Assembly: GCA_017051695.1 (NCBI GenBank) | Contig: JAFIDK010000004.1 | Span: 306,498-370,497 of the forward strand | Origin: Algoriphagus aestuarii | GTDB taxonomy: Bacteria > Bacteroidota > Bacteroidia > Cytophagales > Cyclobacteriaceae | DNA: 64,000 nt | Reading direction: 5' to 3' | In this document: piece by piece, positions 43,330 through 51,376 of the stretch | Layout: the number at the start of each line of letters is the position of its first letter | Numbering within the stretch: the stretch's first letter is position 1 | Notes under the pieces: generated by a model | Told to the model about the DNA's origin: nothing | Seen by the model: the letters and a program-made list of their open reading frames with translations, nothing else | Databases searched by the model: none | Made by a program: the position numbers and the translations under genes

Positions 43330-45132
43330 TTAGAATAATACAACATAACTCAAAGTAGAGTTGAATGGCAGATAAATACCACCCTCTTCTGAAGTCCCAA
43401 TCGTAGGGGTCGCATCCTCAGTCAATACTTCTAAATAAGCTCCTGTGTCCTCAATGAGATACAAGGTTTTAGATACTTTTTTGAGTGTTTTACCTGGAAG
43501 CGCCTTGATTCGGTAGGAGGAATTCTCACCTGTCAACTGAAGGGTACGTGTGATACCTTTTCCGTTTGACATCAGCTGAATATGATCTTTTAAAACTTCA
43601 CCATTGGAAGTTTTTGCATTAAATTCCATATCTCCTGATCCCAAGATCTGATATCCTGTGCTGGTAAGCTCCACCTCAGCAGGGGCATTTGAATTAGTCA
43701 ATAGCAAAGGATCATCTAAACTCAACTCAGTTGTCACCCCCAAAGGTCTGGAAACACCATTTCCACGGCTATGCCACATGGGTGTCGCATCCAGAAATTC
43801 CCCTCTCCAAACTCGGATCAATTGGTTCGTTTCTAAGTCGTAGGTAAAATGTGTACCAAATTCTGATGAAACAGAAACTGCATGTGAAAGCTTGGTGCGA
43901 TTTGGAAGTTCTACAAAACTTCTTAAAACAGGAGTATCTTCGGTTTTCACCCAAATAGGATCTACCGAATTATCATAGGCTAGAGCCGGTTCGCTCAAAA
44001 CAACAGGCCACATGCCATCTGCACTTGCTGATAAATCAAATCCCTGAGCGGTCCAATCCTGAGGCTTGGAAACCCAGATCACATAAGGTACTTCGCCTGC
44101 TGGAAGGGATTTTTCAACTCTAGTTCTACCTTGTTTCAGATCACTGGATATCGCATTTGATCCTAAGGCCATGGCTCCAAGACCTCTAGGTACTTCTAGA
44201 TCAAAGGTGTAATTTCCTGCTTCTTTGACATTCAGAACTCCTGCGAATTTGGTCAAAGTAGAGCCAGTAACACCAGTATTGAATTCATCAAAAGAACTGA
44301 TTTCACCTACTTTTTCTGCTTTCAAATCAGCGCTACCTGGCATTTCTGTGAATCGCCCCGGATAGACTTCGAATTGGATAGATTTGATTTGAGGAGCGGC
44401 TAAATCCAATCTTTTAACTTCCAAAGACTGAATAGCTACCTGACCATGATCTCCTTGGATTCTGATAGGTCCCTCGGCCACTTCCCCTCCTGAAAGAGCT
44501 CCTCTAGTCGGACCAAAAAGTTCTAAGTTTTCATGGATTGTCACTCCGTTTAGACGGATATATCTGAATTTGGCATTCTGGGTTTTCTCACCGTTTTCAG
44601 AAAATCTTGGTGCTTGAAAACCCACTTCCAAAGTCTGCCAAATCCCTGGGGCTTTGCTTACATTTTGTCTAGGGGCATAGCCCTGATACCCTTTTTGTCC
44701 ATCTGGTTTGGATTCATCCCATCGTTCATAGACACCGCCGTTACTACCAGCTTTTGGACTCTTTTCTAACCAGCTATCCAATAATTGGATTTCATATTGG
44801 CCTTGAAGATATAGGCCTGAGTTAGAACCTTCGGCCATCATATAGACCAATTTCAGGTCAACATCTCCAAATTTTTCGGAAGATATCAGATCTGCTCCAG
44901 GTTTCTTTTTGGTTGGAGCATTCAACAAAATGGTTCCATCTCCTTCGGCGACAAGTGCATGGTCTTTAGGAGACAGAGCCGCCCAAACGTTTCCTACTTC
45001 TTTCCAGCTTCCTTTATTATTGGTAAAGGAATCCAAGGAAAGATTCGAAACTGATTGAGCCTGAGCAGTAATAACTGGAGTGGCAATAGTCAAAGCTATT
45101 CCCAACCCTAGTAATCTGGGGTTCAAAAGCAT
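43330..45132 (-). CDS. exported DUF1080 (3-keto-disaccharide hydrolase) protein
   Basis: 600 aa with a signal peptide (to TAQAQS, residue 26). Residues 30-240 hold a DUF1080 concanavalin-like domain: WKEVGNVWAAL, ADLISSEKFGDVDLKLVYMM, SGLYLQGQYEIQLLDSW and GIWQTLEVGFQAP. Some members cleave 3-keto-glycosides formed by oxidoreductases. A second, PA14-like beta-rich region follows (FAGVLNVKEAGNYTFDLEVP) and a C-terminal beta domain of unknown type. Pairing with a cytochrome c/propeller protein, and the FAD oxidoreductase next door, suggests extracytoplasmic oxidation then hydrolysis of glycosides (inference). Confidence 0.82.
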   Translation of the reverse strand: MLLNPRLLGLGIALTIATPVITAQAQSVSNLSLDSFTNNKGSWKEVGNVWAALSPKDHALVAEGDGTILLNAPTKKKPGADLISSEKFGDVDLKLVYMMAEGSNSGLYLQGQYEIQLLDSWLEKSPKAGSNGGVYERWDESKPDGQKGYQGYAPRQNVSKAPGIWQTLEVGFQAPRFSENGEKTQNAKFRYIRLNGVTIHENLELFGPTRGALSGGEVAEGPIRIQGDHGQVAIQSLEVKRLDLAAPQIKSIQFEVYPGRFTEMPGSADLKAEKVGEISSFDEFNTGVTGSTLTKFAGVLNVKEAGNYTFDLEVPRGLGAMALGSNAISSDLKQGRTRVEKSLPAGEVPYVIWVSKPQDWTAQGFDLSASADGMWPVVLSEPALAYDNSVDPIWVKTEDTPVLRSFVELPNRTKLSHAVSVSSEFGTHFTYDLETNQLIRVWRGEFLDATPMWHSRGNGVSRPLGVTTELSLDDPLLLTNSNAPAEVELTSTGYQILGSGDMEFNAKTSNGEVLKDHIQLMSNGKGITRTLQLTGENSSYRIKALPGKTLKKVSKTLYLIEDTGAYLEVLTEDATPTIGTSEEGGIYLPFNSTLSYVVLF

Positions 45133-45404
45133 AGGTTAATAAATTGTTTGATTTTTCTTGATTTTTGAGATAATGACTTATTAAATCACCTCTCAAATTT
45201 ATTTCTGAAATTCAGAAAAGAAACGACGCTTTAAAGATAAAGCTCAAAATTATTCTAATAGATGCTTTTTCAAAAGATTTCAGAAAAACTAATGACATTC
45301 ATTTTGATAAAGAAGCTATCTCCAAGGTCATATAATTAATAAATCCCTGTCTACGCAATAAATAACTACACAAAAAAGACAGTCCAAAAATGAATTGTCT
45401 ATTG

Positions 45405-45479
45405 TCGGGGTGGCGGGATTTGAACCCACGACCCCACGCCCCCCAGACGTGTACGCTAACCGGACTGCGCCACACCCCG
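45405..45479 (-). tRNA. tRNA-Pro (anticodon GGG)
   Basis: 75 nt on the minus strand. Acceptor stem CGGGGTG pairs with CACCCCG; D-arm GCGCAGTCCGGTTAGCGT; anticodon stem CACGT/GCGTG around loop CTGGGGG, giving anticodon GGG; T-loop GGGTTCAAATCCC; discriminator A. No CCA is encoded. It matches proline tRNA features closely, including the 5' C-G pair. Confidence 0.95.
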
Positions 45480-45599
45480 AACTATCAATAAATGGAATTT
45501 AGCTGTTTTCTGCTTGAACCTTCCCTATAAATCAGGGGCGAATTTAAAATTTTGGATTGTTTTAATTCAAAATAGACTAAAAAAATTGAACCTAACCTT

Positions 45600-45824
45600 C
45601 TATTTTTTTCTGACAAAAACTGTTTGCAATGCCGGTCCACAACAGGCATCACAAGTGGATGCTTTTGGATTCAAGTCCTTTGCTTTCCGCATTGCTTCAT
45701 TCCCATTGTTATAAGGTCCCAGATATTCTCTATCATGTAAATCCGGAATGTGTTCACATTCTCTTTCATGGATAACGTACTCTCCTTGCTGATTTGGATT
45801 AGATGCGAGGTAAAAGAATTTCAT
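45600..45824 (-). CDS. small cysteine-containing protein of unknown function
   Basis: 74 aa, no signal peptide. It has HERECEHIPD, a turn DREYLGPYNNGNEAMRKAKDL, and a cysteine cluster CDACCG near the end, which with the earlier Cys/His could bind a metal. The composition (aromatic start MKFFYLASNPNQQGEY, basic end) looks protein-like and the frame is free of competing ORFs. I do not recognise a named family. Confidence 0.65.
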   Translation of the reverse strand: MKFFYLASNPNQQGEYVIHERECEHIPDLHDREYLGPYNNGNEAMRKAKDLNPKASTCDACCGPALQTVFVRKK

Positions 45825-45940
45825 ATTAAAAACTATTTTACCTCAAAAATACTGATCCTCTACCCACCAAAAAATACCCTATATAGGGTATTTTTTGAAC
45901 AAAATCGGACATTTTTAAAGCTTATGGAAGGGTGATTTTG

Positions 45941-46231
45941 CTATTCTTCCCAATACCTTCCTAGAAGAAGTTCCCATTCCTCCTCCAATGTACCGGGATG
46001 TCTATCTTCTCCGGCTCTCCTATACCAATAATCTGCATTCCACTGGTCCCCTTCCTTCCTATGCAAATATGCATGCACCCTTGCAGCAGATTTTCCAGGC
46101 ATCTGATCCACTAAATCATGAGCTCTTTGCCAATCTCCTTTTCCATCAAAATACAGTGCTTTTAGCTCTGGAGAATAAGTTGCTTTAGGTTCATTATGTT
46201 CCAAAAATCTTGATATTTCACGTGGATCCAT
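45941..46231 (-). CDS. small protein of unknown function, probably conserved
   Basis: 96 aa, soluble, rich in Trp, His and acidic residues. The stretch ALYFDGKGDWQRAHDLVDQ followed by HAYLHRKEGDQWNADYWYRR has the regular spacing of a two- or three-helix TPR-like repeat, and similar wording occurs in small proteins of Bacteroidota and Proteobacteria (recalled, not searched). No catalytic motif. Monocistronic, divergent from the DM13 operon. Confidence 0.72.
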   Translation of the reverse strand: MDPREISRFLEHNEPKATYSPELKALYFDGKGDWQRAHDLVDQMPGKSAARVHAYLHRKEGDQWNADYWYRRAGEDRHPGTLEEEWELLLGRYWEE

Positions 46232-46296
46232 AGTTTCTGTCTTTAGTTCTCAACAATAAATCAAAGGCATTTTTGCGACAAAAGCTTTACTCTTCC

Positions 46297-46340
46297 GTGA
46301 TTTTTTTGTGATAACCTAAGGCCAAATTTGGATATCACAA
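46297..46340 (+). promoter_or_regulatory. regulatory region of the DM13 operon: 11-bp tandem GTGAT and inverted TTGTGATA
   Basis: GTGAT occurs at 46297-46301 and again at 46308-46312, exactly 11 bp apart. The second is part of TTGTGATA (46306-46313), which has a perfect inverted partner TATCACAA at 46333-46340; a palindrome CCAAATTTGG (46322-46331) lies between. The block ends 13 bases before the ATG at 46354. Eleven-bp direct repeats suit OmpR-family regulators; TGTGA/TCACA half-sites suit Crp/Fnr proteins, and both types are encoded nearby. Confidence 0.5.
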
Positions 46341-46353
46341 AACCCTTTTTATC

Positions 46354-46803
46354 ATGAAAAAAATTGCTTTCCTATTTTACGTCACATTTCTGGGCCTTGT
46401 CGCATGTTCTGACGATTCTGACCCTGTTATAATCGACCCTACTTTGCCTCAAGGAACATTTGATGTTCAAAGAATGGGTGATTTTATGGACCAAAATGGT
46501 GCAGGATCCACTGGAACAGCTTCATTGGGTGTCGATTCGGAAGGATCAGAATTTCTCCAGTTTGGATCCAGTTTCAATACTGCCTTAGCCACTGGCACTG
46601 TCACAGTGTTTCTTTCCACCTCTGATACGTTCGCACCAGACCCTGCCAACGGCAACCCTAATTTATTGGCCTTAGGAGTAGTGAGAATGGCCGGCACCAA
46701 CTATTTCTTAATCCCAAGCGGCACCAACACTACTAAATATAGCCATGTCATTTTATGGTGTGGTTCTGTAGGAATTCCATTTGGAAATGCCTCTCTTAAC
46801 TAA
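46354..46803 (+). CDS. DM13-like domain lipoprotein, first copy
   Basis: 149 aa. The signal peptide ends in LVACSDD (Cys18 lipobox). The mature part fits the DM13 domain: TGTASLGVDSEGSEFLQFGSSF, SGT-type strand TGTVTVFLSTS, then ALGVVRMAGTNYFLIP, and the hallmark YSHVILWCGSVGIPFGNASL containing the single conserved Cys. DM13 domains have been proposed to take part in electron transfer through that Cys (family knowledge). It starts an operon with a barrel protein, a Crp/Fnr regulator and a second DM13 lipoprotein. Confidence 0.8.
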   Translation: MKKIAFLFYVTFLGLVACSDDSDPVIIDPTLPQGTFDVQRMGDFMDQNGAGSTGTASLGVDSEGSEFLQFGSSFNTALATGTVTVFLSTSDTFAPDPANGNPNLLALGVVRMAGTNYFLIPSGTNTTKYSHVILWCGSVGIPFGNASLN

Positions 46804-46813
46804 CCTAAAAACA

Positions 46814-47713
46814 ATGTTAAAAAATAATTGGGTTGGAAAGTACAATCAACTAAAGGCGCTTTGCCTTTGGCTGGTTGTGCTTACTCCTTGTATTTCTCTA
46901 AATGCCCAAAGCGGATGGACGAAAGCCAAAGGCGAAGGATTTTATCAGCTGAGTTTTCAATCCCTTGTTTCCAAAGATTATTTCACCCTCTCGGGTGAGC
47001 AACTGGAAACCAACCAGTTTACTCAGCAATCATTGGTTTTATACTCCGAATACGGCATCACTGATAGATTTACCATCATCGCAAATTGGCCAATCCAAAC
47101 CTGGAATGGCTTTGAGACTACAGAAACAGTCAGTGGGCTTGGGGATTTAAAAATTGAATTGAAACATGCTCTTTTAAAGAAATACTTTCCGCTGAGTATT
47201 TCTGTTGCACCTGAGATACCAGTAGGTAGGGCCAACCATTTTGCAAAAAGTACAGTCAATGATTTTGAACAGATCAATTTACCTTCAGGTGATGGCGAGT
47301 TTAATGTTTGGGGGACATTGGCAAGTTCATTTGCACTTCCCAACACGCCATTGTATGGAAGTATTTTCGGGACATATAATTACAGAACACAATATGAAGG
47401 CATTCAATTTTCTGATCAATTAGGTTTTGGTGCGGAAGTCGGCTACCAAATCGCAGGAAAAGTCTGGATCAATTCAAAGCTAAATGCTTTGAGATCCGTC
47501 GATGAAGTAACGACAGTCAGCGACTTTGTCAGGGGTGATGGAACCGCCTATACCAGTTATAGCTTCGGGGCAAGTTCCCCAATATACAAAGGAATCAACC
47601 TAAGTTTTTCCTATCGGAATTTCACCGATTGGATTTATGCCAGAGAAAATATTTACTCTTCAGGAGTCATCAGCATAGGCCTCTTTTATCAAACTAAATC
47701 CGAGTCAAAATGA
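46814..47713 (+). CDS. outer-membrane barrel protein (MetA-pathway/transporter-like)
   Basis: About 299 aa from ATG 46814, ten bases after the upstream stop; an earlier ATG at 46781 lies inside the DM13 gene and is unlikely. The signal peptide ends near SLNAQSGW. The body has the amphipathic strands of the Phenol_MetA_deg/alpha-amylase-like barrel group: GEGFYQLSFQSL, VLYSEYGITDRFTIIANWPIQ, GLGDLKIELKHALL, ISVAPEIPVGR, GFGAEVGYQIAGKVWINSKLN and the C-terminal GVISIGLFYQTK. It probably forms a small channel in the outer membrane. The Crp gene overlaps its stop by 4 bp. Confidence 0.72.
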   Translation: MLKNNWVGKYNQLKALCLWLVVLTPCISLNAQSGWTKAKGEGFYQLSFQSLVSKDYFTLSGEQLETNQFTQQSLVLYSEYGITDRFTIIANWPIQTWNGFETTETVSGLGDLKIELKHALLKKYFPLSISVAPEIPVGRANHFAKSTVNDFEQINLPSGDGEFNVWGTLASSFALPNTPLYGSIFGTYNYRTQYEGIQFSDQLGFGAEVGYQIAGKVWINSKLNALRSVDEVTTVSDFVRGDGTAYTSYSFGASSPIYKGINLSFSYRNFTDWIYARENIYSSGVISIGLFYQTKSESK

Positions 47714-48351
47714 ATGTAAACCTCGCCCTATCTACTTCTGAAATAGTAGAGAATCAAACCTTTCCTGATTTTAAAATTTTCAGAAAAGGTGATTTGATTT
47801 TCCGTCAAGGATCACTTTCGGAAGGATTCTATTTACTAAAAAAAGGCACCGTAAAACTTCAAAGGTCCTTGCCTGATGGCACCCAAACTATTGTAAGAAT
47901 TGTCCTCGAACATGAGATTTTCGGAGATTGTTTTCCCAACCATGAACAATTACACTCCTCTTCAGCTTATGTCTTAGAAGAGGATACCCTGATCCAAAAG
48001 CTCGACAAGGATAAATTAAACAGTCCTGAAATCAACCAACTTTTCACTAAACAATTATTGAATATTAACAGGCAAATGGGTATCCGGCATGATCGTTTTT
48101 TATCCATTGAAGCCGAAGAGAGAATCAAAGCTTCTCTATATGACCTGGGATCAAGAATGGGAAAAAAATTCGGCAGTGAAACTCTATTAAAGATCAATCT
48201 AACTCATGAAGAAATCGCCTTTCTTGCAGACACGAGTAGACAAATGGTCAGTAAAACATTATCCGCATTAAAAAAATGCGGACTATTAAATTACAGCAGA
48301 AACAGGTTTCTTTTCAGAGACTTAAATCAATTTAAACCCACTTTATCATGA
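47710..48351 (+). CDS. Crp/Fnr-family transcription regulator
   Basis: 213 aa. An N-terminal cyclic-nucleotide-binding-like barrel (FRKGDLIFRQGSLSEGFYLLKKGTVKL) is followed by the dimer helix and a winged HTH (LTHEEIAFLADTSRQMVSKTLSALKKCGL). No Fnr-type N-terminal cysteine cluster; two cysteines only (GDCFPN, KKCGLL). The cAMP phosphate-binding arginine motif is not recognisable, so the signal is unknown. Its place between the barrel and second DM13 genes, with ATGA overlaps on both sides, suggests it senses something related to this operon and controls it. Confidence 0.9.
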   Translation: MNVNLALSTSEIVENQTFPDFKIFRKGDLIFRQGSLSEGFYLLKKGTVKLQRSLPDGTQTIVRIVLEHEIFGDCFPNHEQLHSSSAYVLEEDTLIQKLDKDKLNSPEINQLFTKQLLNINRQMGIRHDRFLSIEAEERIKASLYDLGSRMGKKFGSETLLKINLTHEEIAFLADTSRQMVSKTLSALKKCGLLNYSRNRFLFRDLNQFKPTLS

Positions 48352-48809
48352 AAAAGTTATTCCAAAATTTTGCAATCATTGTCTCAGTTTTATTGGTTTA
48401 TTCCTGTTCGTCAAGTTCTGACGAGATGGAACCAGTCACTCCCGATCCTTCATCGAAGGTAGATCCAGTCGGAGACATTTTAGTGATCAAGGATGGGGTA
48501 TTGATGCCACAGAGTGGAACCAATACTGAGGGGATGATCGAATTGGTTTCGGATGAGGCTGGCAATTTTTTTCTTCGATTGGGATCCGATTTTCAATCAG
48601 ACTTTCATACAGGTACGGTAACTGTTTACTTATCCACTTCATCTAAGCTCAAATTAGCAGAGTCAGGTTCGTTTCAAAAAATAGGAATCGTAAATGAAAA
48701 TGGTGAGCAGTTTTTTGGACTTCCAAATCTACCCCAATCAAAATTCAATCATGGCATCATTTGGTGTGGTGCAGCCGGAATCCCTTTTGGCTATGGCAGT
48801 TTAGATTAA
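48348..48809 (+). CDS. DM13-like domain lipoprotein, second copy
   Basis: 153 aa paralogue of the gene at 46354. Lipobox at VYSCSSS (Cys20), a Ser/Pro/Asp-rich spacer, then the domain: GMIELVSDEAGNFFLRLGSDF, HTGTVTVYLSTSSK, QKIGIVNENGEQFFGLP and FNHGIIWCGAAGIPFGYGSLD with the conserved Cys. TGTVTV-LSTS and the W-C-G-x-x-GIPFG core are shared with copy one, while the rest has drifted, so the duplication is not recent. It overlaps the Crp gene by 4 bp and ends the operon. Confidence 0.82.
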   Translation: MKKLFQNFAIIVSVLLVYSCSSSSDEMEPVTPDPSSKVDPVGDILVIKDGVLMPQSGTNTEGMIELVSDEAGNFFLRLGSDFQSDFHTGTVTVYLSTSSKLKLAESGSFQKIGIVNENGEQFFGLPNLPQSKFNHGIIWCGAAGIPFGYGSLD

Positions 48810-48817
48810 AAAAAAGA

Positions 48818-48866
48818 GGCTGACTCATATAAAGCTACTTTGTCAGCCGGAGCGGGGTCGAAGGCG
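48818..48866. repeat. inverted repeat and GTCGAAGG-type intergenic repeat
   Basis: GGCTGAC at 48818-48824 and GTCAGCC at 48842-48848 form a 7-bp stem with a 17-base loop, directly followed by GGAGCGGGGTCGAAGGC. The GAGCGG(A/G)GTCGAAG wording is a frequent intergenic repeat in Bacteroidota genomes (recalled, not searched). It sits between the convergent DM13 and kinase genes and may also end transcription. Confidence 0.5.
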
Positions 48867-48985
48867 GTTTTCAGCTTATTAGACATCATTTCGATCCCGT
48901 ACATTGGTAGGGACACTCAATGTGACAAACCTTAATTTACGACAACCTCAATTTCCCCTTGCATTCATGCGGGAATTTCACTCAA

Positions 48986-50440
48986 TTACTTCTCAGCCCG
49001 TAAATCAAATGCAAACTCAGTGTAAGACTTGGAATCCGATTCTATTTCGATCTCGGAGCCGTGAACTTCCAAGATCCTTTTTACGATAGCCAAGCCAAGC
49101 CCCGATCCTTCTATCCCTTTTCTCTCTTTATCAATCATATAATATCGATCGAAAATAGAGCTTAAATCCTTTTGGGGAATCCCGGATCCTGAATTTCTGA
49201 TTTTTATACTTACCCCTCCGTTTGATTCACAGGCATCTATCAGAATTTCGCCTTTTTCAGGAGTATACTTGACTGCATTGTCCAATAGATTTTGGATGAC
49301 CCTATCCATTAAATACAAGTCTGCTTTCACCGTTGGCAGGTTCTGACAGATTTCTGTCTTAATGGTAATTTCCTTAGCCTGGGCCAATAATTCATATTTC
49401 AGGGAGGAATCGAATAATAACTCCTGAATTTTCAGACGTTCCATTTTCAAATTCATCTGACCCGATTCCAGTTTGGATAAATCAAAAAGGTCAGTCACCA
49501 ATTGGGAAAGCTTGTCTGTCGAAGCGCCGATTATCCGTAGATATTTTTCTTTATCCTCCTGGCTGATTCGATCTCCTTTGATTTGTAAAGTTTCCACATA
49601 CCCGTTGATGATCGCCAAAGGGTTTCTCAGATCATGTGAAACATTGGCGATCAATTCCCTTCTTAAACTATCTACATTTTTAAGCTCCTCGATATTCTGC
49701 AAAATGGTATCTGCCATATGGTTAAAAGTATCCCCCAAAACCGCCAATTCTGATTGAGACTTTGCCTTGGGAACTCTGGCATGTAGGTTGCCATCTTTAA
49801 ATTGCTCCACTGTATTCACGATTTGACGAAGATGTCTGGTCAAAAGGCCAAACAACACCAAACCAATCAATAAGGCAACAACCAATGTGATCAAGATGGA
49901 TTCTAAAGTCAGCTTCATCCAGTAGCTCCCCAGCAACCCCGAGGCTATGGTTTCATACTTTTCACTTGCCAAAATAATATAAACATACCCCAACAATTCT
50001 CCTTCTTCATAGACCGCGGTAGTAGAAAAAACAGATTTTTCACCAGGATTTCTTGGATCATCTCCCATGACAAAACTTTCGCCTCCCGATTCCAAAAATT
50101 CCTTCACAGGATTTAGATCCACTCGTTTTAATTTCACCAACTTATCCAATACCACAAACGAAAGGATTTCTCCTTCCGGATCCAGCAAATAGACTTCGAT
50201 TCCAGGGTTGACAGCCATCATCGAATGCATGATCGTTCCGAGGGCTTCTTCATTTACTTCCCCGCCTTGAAAAGGATTAACTTCTTTGATCAGGTAATCG
50301 GCCACAGTTGCATTGAGTCGCTGGGTCGTTTCCTGAAAATAGCGCTGGGCGGTACTCGTGGTGATATAAACATAGGAACAGCCGACAATCAACAAGACCA
50401 GGGCAAAACTTACTGAAATCCTCCAAAACAAACTTTTCAT
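48986..50440 (-). CDS. sensor histidine kinase, membrane-bound
   Basis: 484 aa, classical type. First membrane helix about residues 7-28, an extracytoplasmic sensor of about 150 aa (IEVYLLDPEGEILSFVVL suggests a PAS/Cache-like fold), second helix about 180-200, HAMP (TRHLRQIVNTVEQFKDGNL), HisKA with H269 in ELIANVSHDLRNPLAI, and an ATPase domain with N-box DRVIQNLLDNAVKY, SGSGIPQKDL and GSGLGLAIVKRIL. It follows its cognate regulator by 9 bp. The stimulus is unknown, but the pair faces the DM13 operon and shares a DNA motif with it. Confidence 0.92.
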   Translation of the reverse strand: MKSLFWRISVSFALVLLIVGCSYVYITTSTAQRYFQETTQRLNATVADYLIKEVNPFQGGEVNEEALGTIMHSMMAVNPGIEVYLLDPEGEILSFVVLDKLVKLKRVDLNPVKEFLESGGESFVMGDDPRNPGEKSVFSTTAVYEEGELLGYVYIILASEKYETIASGLLGSYWMKLTLESILITLVVALLIGLVLFGLLTRHLRQIVNTVEQFKDGNLHARVPKAKSQSELAVLGDTFNHMADTILQNIEELKNVDSLRRELIANVSHDLRNPLAIINGYVETLQIKGDRISQEDKEKYLRIIGASTDKLSQLVTDLFDLSKLESGQMNLKMERLKIQELLFDSSLKYELLAQAKEITIKTEICQNLPTVKADLYLMDRVIQNLLDNAVKYTPEKGEILIDACESNGGVSIKIRNSGSGIPQKDLSSIFDRYYMIDKERKGIEGSGLGLAIVKRILEVHGSEIEIESDSKSYTEFAFDLRAEK

Positions 50441-50449
50441 AGGGGTAGC

Positions 50450-51154
50450 TTATAGTTCATCGTTAAATCGATACCCCACTCCCCATGTAGTCAAAATGAA
50501 GTTGGGATTATTTGGGTCCTGCTCAATCTTGGAGCGTAGCCTATTGATATGTGCATTGACCGTATGCTCATAGCCGGAAAAATCATAGCCCCAGATCAAC
50601 TCCAGTAGCTCTCCTCTGCTGTAGCTCCTTCCTGGGTTTTTCGCCATCAAAACCAATAGATCAAATTCCTTAGGAGTCAATTCCATTCTCTTTTCATCCA
50701 ATAGAACTTTTCTCTTTTTTTCGTCAATTTCCAATGAGTGGAATTTTAATAAGCTGGTTTCTTTGGAAGCTACCATATGAAACTGGTCCTGCCTCCGCAT
50801 GATGGCTTTTACTCTCGCGATAAATTCCCTGATCTTAAAGGGTTTGGTGATGTAATCATCTGCTCCGGACTCCAGCCCGATAACTTTATCAATCTCCTCT
50901 GATTTTGCGGTAATCATCAAAATCGGGGTAAAATTATCCAGTGCTCTCAGTTTTTGACAAATGGAAATTCCATCCATTTCGGGCAGCATAATATCCAAAA
51001 TTATTAAGTCGAAAGGATGAGTGTTCGCGATTTCAAATCCTTTTCTTCCATGATTACAGACTTGGATATGATAGCCTAAATCATGAAGGTGAATTTGAAT
51101 CAGTTGACTGATATTAGGATCGTCTTCGACTACTAATACTTTTTTCATTTTCAA
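50450..51154 (-). CDS. OmpR/PhoB-family response regulator
   Basis: 234 aa (232 if ATG 51148 is used). Receiver with VVEDDPN, phospho-acceptor D54 in IILDIMLPEMDG, Thr in LMITAKS and Lys in YITKPFK. The C-terminal winged helix is typical: MELTPKEFDLLVLMAKNPGRSYSRGELLELIWG and VNAHINRLRSKIE. It is first in the operon with its kinase. Tandem GTGAT boxes 11 bp apart occur 30-46 bases upstream of its start, as would fit autoregulation. Confidence 0.93.
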   Translation of the reverse strand: MKMKKVLVVEDDPNISQLIQIHLHDLGYHIQVCNHGRKGFEIANTHPFDLIILDIMLPEMDGISICQKLRALDNFTPILMITAKSEEIDKVIGLESGADDYITKPFKIREFIARVKAIMRRQDQFHMVASKETSLLKFHSLEIDEKKRKVLLDEKRMELTPKEFDLLVLMAKNPGRSYSRGELLELIWGYDFSGYEHTVNAHINRLRSKIEQDPNNPNFILTTWGVGYRFNDEL

Positions 51155-51183
51155 TAGATTGAACCTGAAATTAATTTTTAATC

Positions 51184-51199
51184 ATCACGAAATTATCAC
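51184..51199 (-). promoter_or_regulatory. tandem GTGAT boxes upstream of the OmpR-type regulator
   Basis: On the minus strand GTGAT occurs at 51199-51195 and 51188-51184, exactly 11 bp apart, within TTGTGATAATTTCGTGATGA. The first is part of TTGTGATA, the same octamer found before the DM13 operon. OmpR/PhoB proteins bind direct repeats with this period. Confidence 0.45.
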
Positions 51200-51322
51200 A
51201 ATGGGACTTTTTCGACGATCTCCTCTCCCAGTTCCAGAAAATCAATACTGGTATGGATCAAAAAAAGGAGACCTGCAGAAAGGATAGAATGGAAATCACA
51301 AAGCCAAACATGAAAATATTTA

Positions 51323-51376
51323 GGTATATCCGCTATTCCACCAGTAATGAGATGAATGAATCCTAAAATATGCCAT
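51323..51376 (+). repeat. dispersed intergenic repeat, copy C
   Basis: Best reference copy of the three. Key blocks: TATATCCGCTATT, CCACCAGTAATGAGATGAAT and AAAATATG. Copies A (5571-5606, minus) and B (13871-13924, plus) align without gaps. Confidence 0.6.

Noticed and set aside
45405-45479. tRNA-Pro as an integration site for a mobile element
   Set aside because: No integrase and no direct repeat of the tRNA 3' end seen on either side.
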